Assembly: GCA_013151315.1 (NCBI GenBank)
Contig: JAADIN010000143.1
Location: 1-32,407 of the forward strand
From: Planctomycetota bacterium
Lineage (GTDB): Bacteria; Planctomycetota; Planctomycetia; Pirellulales; Lacipirellulaceae
Reading direction: 5' to 3'
DNA: 32,407 nucleotides
In this document: piece after piece, positions 30,902 to 32,407 of the stretch
How positions within the stretch are numbered: the stretch's first letter is position 1
Layout: every line of letters begins with the position of its first letter
Notes under the pieces: model-generated
What the model was told of the DNA's origin: nothing
Database searches by the model: none
Seen by the model: the letters and a program-made list of their open reading frames with translations, nothing else
Made by a program: the position numbers and the translations under genes

Positions 30902-32170
30902 TCAAGCAAACAACTCGCCAATCACCTTGCCGCCGCCCGCGATTTTCATCGGACGGCCGTTGCTTGCTTTGAAGTTTTTATCGAGCGAAATATCCATCGC
31001 CTGACAGACGGTCGCCATGAGGTCTTCCGAGCTGTAAGGCTCGCTCGTCACTTGGGTCCCGTCTTCGTTAGTTGCCCCGACCACCTTTCCGCCTTGGATG
31101 CCTCCGCCGCCAACGACCACACTCCAGCTTCGGGCCCAATGATCGCGGCCCGCATCGCCGTTGATCCGCGGTGTGCGGCCAAACTCGCCCATCCACAACA
31201 GGGTTGTATTTTCTAGTAGCCCTCGCATGGCAAGGTCGTCGACCAAGGCACTCATCGCTTGATCGACCTCGGGTAGTTTGGTTTCGAGACGCGCGGCACA
31301 ATTTTGGTGCAAGTCCCAGCCGCCCAGGTTGACTTCGACAAACGGCACTCCTGTTTCGACCAGTCGACGCGCCATCAGGCAACTGCGGCCAAAACTGGTC
31401 TCGCCATACCACTCGCGATTTTGGGCCGACTCGTCCTGCACCTTGAACGCATCCATCTGGCTGCTGCTCAGCAGTGCCAGCGTACTCTGCAGCACCTTGG
31501 TATGTTCCACGGCCGCGGGGCCACGGTTTTCTCGGACGAAACGTCGCTCCAGCACGTCGAGCAATTTTACGCGATCCATCATGCGAGCTTCCTTGACATT
31601 CGCTTTGACGTTGCGCACCCGACCGTTCGAGTCGACCTGAAACGGAGCATACGCCATCCCCAGGAATCCGGGCCCCTGGCTCGCGCCGCCAATCGAGACA
31701 AACGGCGGAATCTCGAGTTCACGCCGCTTGCTTGCCAATTCATGGGCGACCACCGAGCCGTAGCTCGGGTGCTGCACATTCGGATTGGGCACAAAGCCGG
31801 TGTGCATGTAATATCGGCCCCGCTCGTGATCGGCTTCTCGGGTGCTCATCGAACGCACGATCGACAGCCGATGCATTTGCTGGGCGACCTTGGGCAGCAG
31901 CTCGGTAATTTGGCCTTCGCCCGAGGTGCTGATGGGCTTGAAATTGCCGCCCGTTGGTGTGCCGGGTTTCAGATCCCAGATATCGATGGTCGGCGGCCCG
32001 CCTCCCATCCACAAGAGAATGCACGATTTCTGATTGCTCTTGAGCGCCGCCGCTTGCGAGGTCAGCGCGTGGGTCAGCGACAGCGCCGGAGCGGCTAGTG
32101 TTGAAGCACCTGCAAGGTGCGTCAGGAAGTGGCGGCGGTTCATGCCGCGGGGGGTCGTTATGGGTTGCAT
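30902..32170 (-). CDS. DUF1501 family protein with Tat-type signal (second paralogue)
   Basis: 422 residues. MNRRHFLTHLAGASTLAAPA (10-29) is a twin-arginine-type signal. DUF1501 blocks are CILLWMGGGPPTIDIWDLKP, RSMSTREADHERG, VNLGGWDLHQNC and WMGEFGRTP followed by GDAGRDHWARSWSVVVGGGG. All match the paralogue at 12787 with the residues in the same order. The ATG at 32170 follows GGAGG by ten bases and is preferred over the internal ATG at 32143. Upstream and on the same strand is a DUF1553 gene cut by the window edge, so the pair repeats the DUF1553-DUF1501 gene order seen at 11158-14082. Exported, function unknown. Confidence 0.92.
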   Translation of the reverse strand: MQPITTPRGMNRRHFLTHLAGASTLAAPALSLTHALTSQAAALKSNQKSCILLWMGGGPPTIDIWDLKPGTPTGGNFKPISTSGEGQITELLPKVAQQMHRLSIVRSMSTREADHERGRYYMHTGFVPNPNVQHPSYGSVVAHELASKRRELEIPPFVSIGGASQGPGFLGMAYAPFQVDSNGRVRNVKANVKEARMMDRVKLLDVLERRFVRENRGPAAVEHTKVLQSTLALLSSSQMDAFKVQDESAQNREWYGETSFGRSCLMARRLVETGVPFVEVNLGGWDLHQNCAARLETKLPEVDQAMSALVDDLAMRGLLENTTLLWMGEFGRTPRINGDAGRDHWARSWSVVVGGGGIQGGKVVGATNEDGTQVTSEPYSSEDLMATVCQAMDISLDKNFKASNGRPMKIAGGGKVIGELFA

Positions 32171-32182
32171 GGCGTTTTTTCC

Positions 32183-32208
32183 TCCGGCGATCTGTCAGAT
32201 CGCGGCTA
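32183..32208. repeat. 26-bp element with inner palindrome, right copy (inverted)
   Basis: Reverse complement of the element at 19139-19164, with the 17-nt palindrome at 32187-32203. It lies between the DUF1553 stop (32249) and the DUF1501 start (32170), about 13 bases upstream of that ATG. It could fold in the messenger near the ribosome binding site, which overlaps its edge. Confidence 0.75.
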
Positions 32209-32248
32209 TTGACTGTCGCATGCGGCAATTGACTAGCGACTTCCACTC

Positions 32249-32407
32249 CTAATGCACCAAAATAAATTCGTTGCTGTTGAGCACCGCCCACCAAATGTCC
32301 TGTAACGTGCCAACAACGTCGCCCTGGCGCGAAGCGAGCAGCGCGTTGCAAACTTTCGTTTCTTCTTTCGAAGGTCGTCGAGCCAGGGCAGCGCGGTACA
32401 GATATCC
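32249..32407 (-). CDS. DUF1553 protein, C-terminal fragment cut by window edge
   Basis: Only the last 52 codons are visible, continuing past the right edge. The frame reads GYLYRAALARRPSKEETK, then GDVVGTLQDIWWAVLNSNEF and ILVH before the stop. The LYRAALARRPS and WWAVLNSNEF blocks match the DUF1553 C-terminus (compare LYLRCLSRQPTDEE and ILWALVNSAEF in the gene at 11158). It lies about 78 bp upstream of the DUF1501 gene on the same strand, as expected for the planctomycete DUF1549/DUF1553-DUF1501 pair. The N-terminal domains cannot be seen. Confidence 0.88.
   Translation of the reverse strand, partial: GYLYRAALARRPSKEETKVCNALLASRQGDVVGTLQDIWWAVLNSNEFILVH

Noticed and set aside
31304..32098. 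264-codon plus-strand open frame
   Set aside because: Antisense to the DUF1501 gene with all family blocks intact.

Overview
The window reads as a chromosomal segment of a planctomycete, most likely order Pirellulales. The main evidence is lineage-typical protein families: two DUF1501 proteins, a DUF1549/DUF1553 protein plus the tail of a second DUF1553 protein, a protein matching the planctomycete-only TIGR03009 domain, and a UPF0365/FloA flotillin with two NfeD partners. Intergenic space is also dense in small palindromic repeats. Housekeeping genes (rplM, rpsI, ychF, fbp, tRNA-Leu, ftnA) show that this is core chromosome. I see no phage, plasmid, insertion-sequence or CRISPR genes.

Layout. 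(1) Positions 1-4907, leftward: a surface-polysaccharide block. It holds a fused sugar-nucleotide dehydrogenase/N-acetyltransferase, a PLP sugar aminotransferase and a polyprenyl-phosphate sugar-1-phosphate transferase. Together they fit synthesis of a UDP-2,3-diacetamido-uronic-acid-type sugar and lipid-linked initiation of a polymer. (2) Positions 4908-8577: a long stretch with no convincing gene, a ThDP-dependent 2-keto acid decarboxylase and a class I fructose-1,6-bisphosphatase. (3) Positions 8680-10993, rightward: a small membrane protein, rplM, rpsI, and a membrane-anchored endonuclease/exonuclease/phosphatase protein overlapping rpsI. (4) Positions 11158-14082: a DUF1549/DUF1553 + DUF1501 pair; then ychF (leftward), a secreted TPR protein, an unusual dicarboxylate/amino-acid symporter, tRNA-Leu(GAG) and ferritin (rightward). 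(5) Positions 19855-26227, leftward: a membrane-organisation cluster of long NfeD, short NfeD, FloA, an uncharacterised membrane-anchored protein, an FmdB-type zinc ribbon, a coiled-coil membrane protein and a small single-pass protein. (6) Positions 26355-32407: two uncharacterised planctomycete proteins, the TIGR03009-like secreted protein, a GT4 glycosyltransferase, and a second DUF1501 gene with the C-terminus of a DUF1553 gene upstream of it.

The most interesting features are the FloA/NfeD cluster, whose long NfeD has two ClpP-like domains that both seem to lack the catalytic serine; the symporter with about 110 extra residues between its first two membrane helices; the dehydrogenase-acyltransferase fusion; and several families of short palindromic repeats. 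Four palindromes share one design, two more copies belong to a CTAG-cored family, and one 26-bp element occurs twice in opposite orientation. All functions come from reading motifs by eye; no searches were run.
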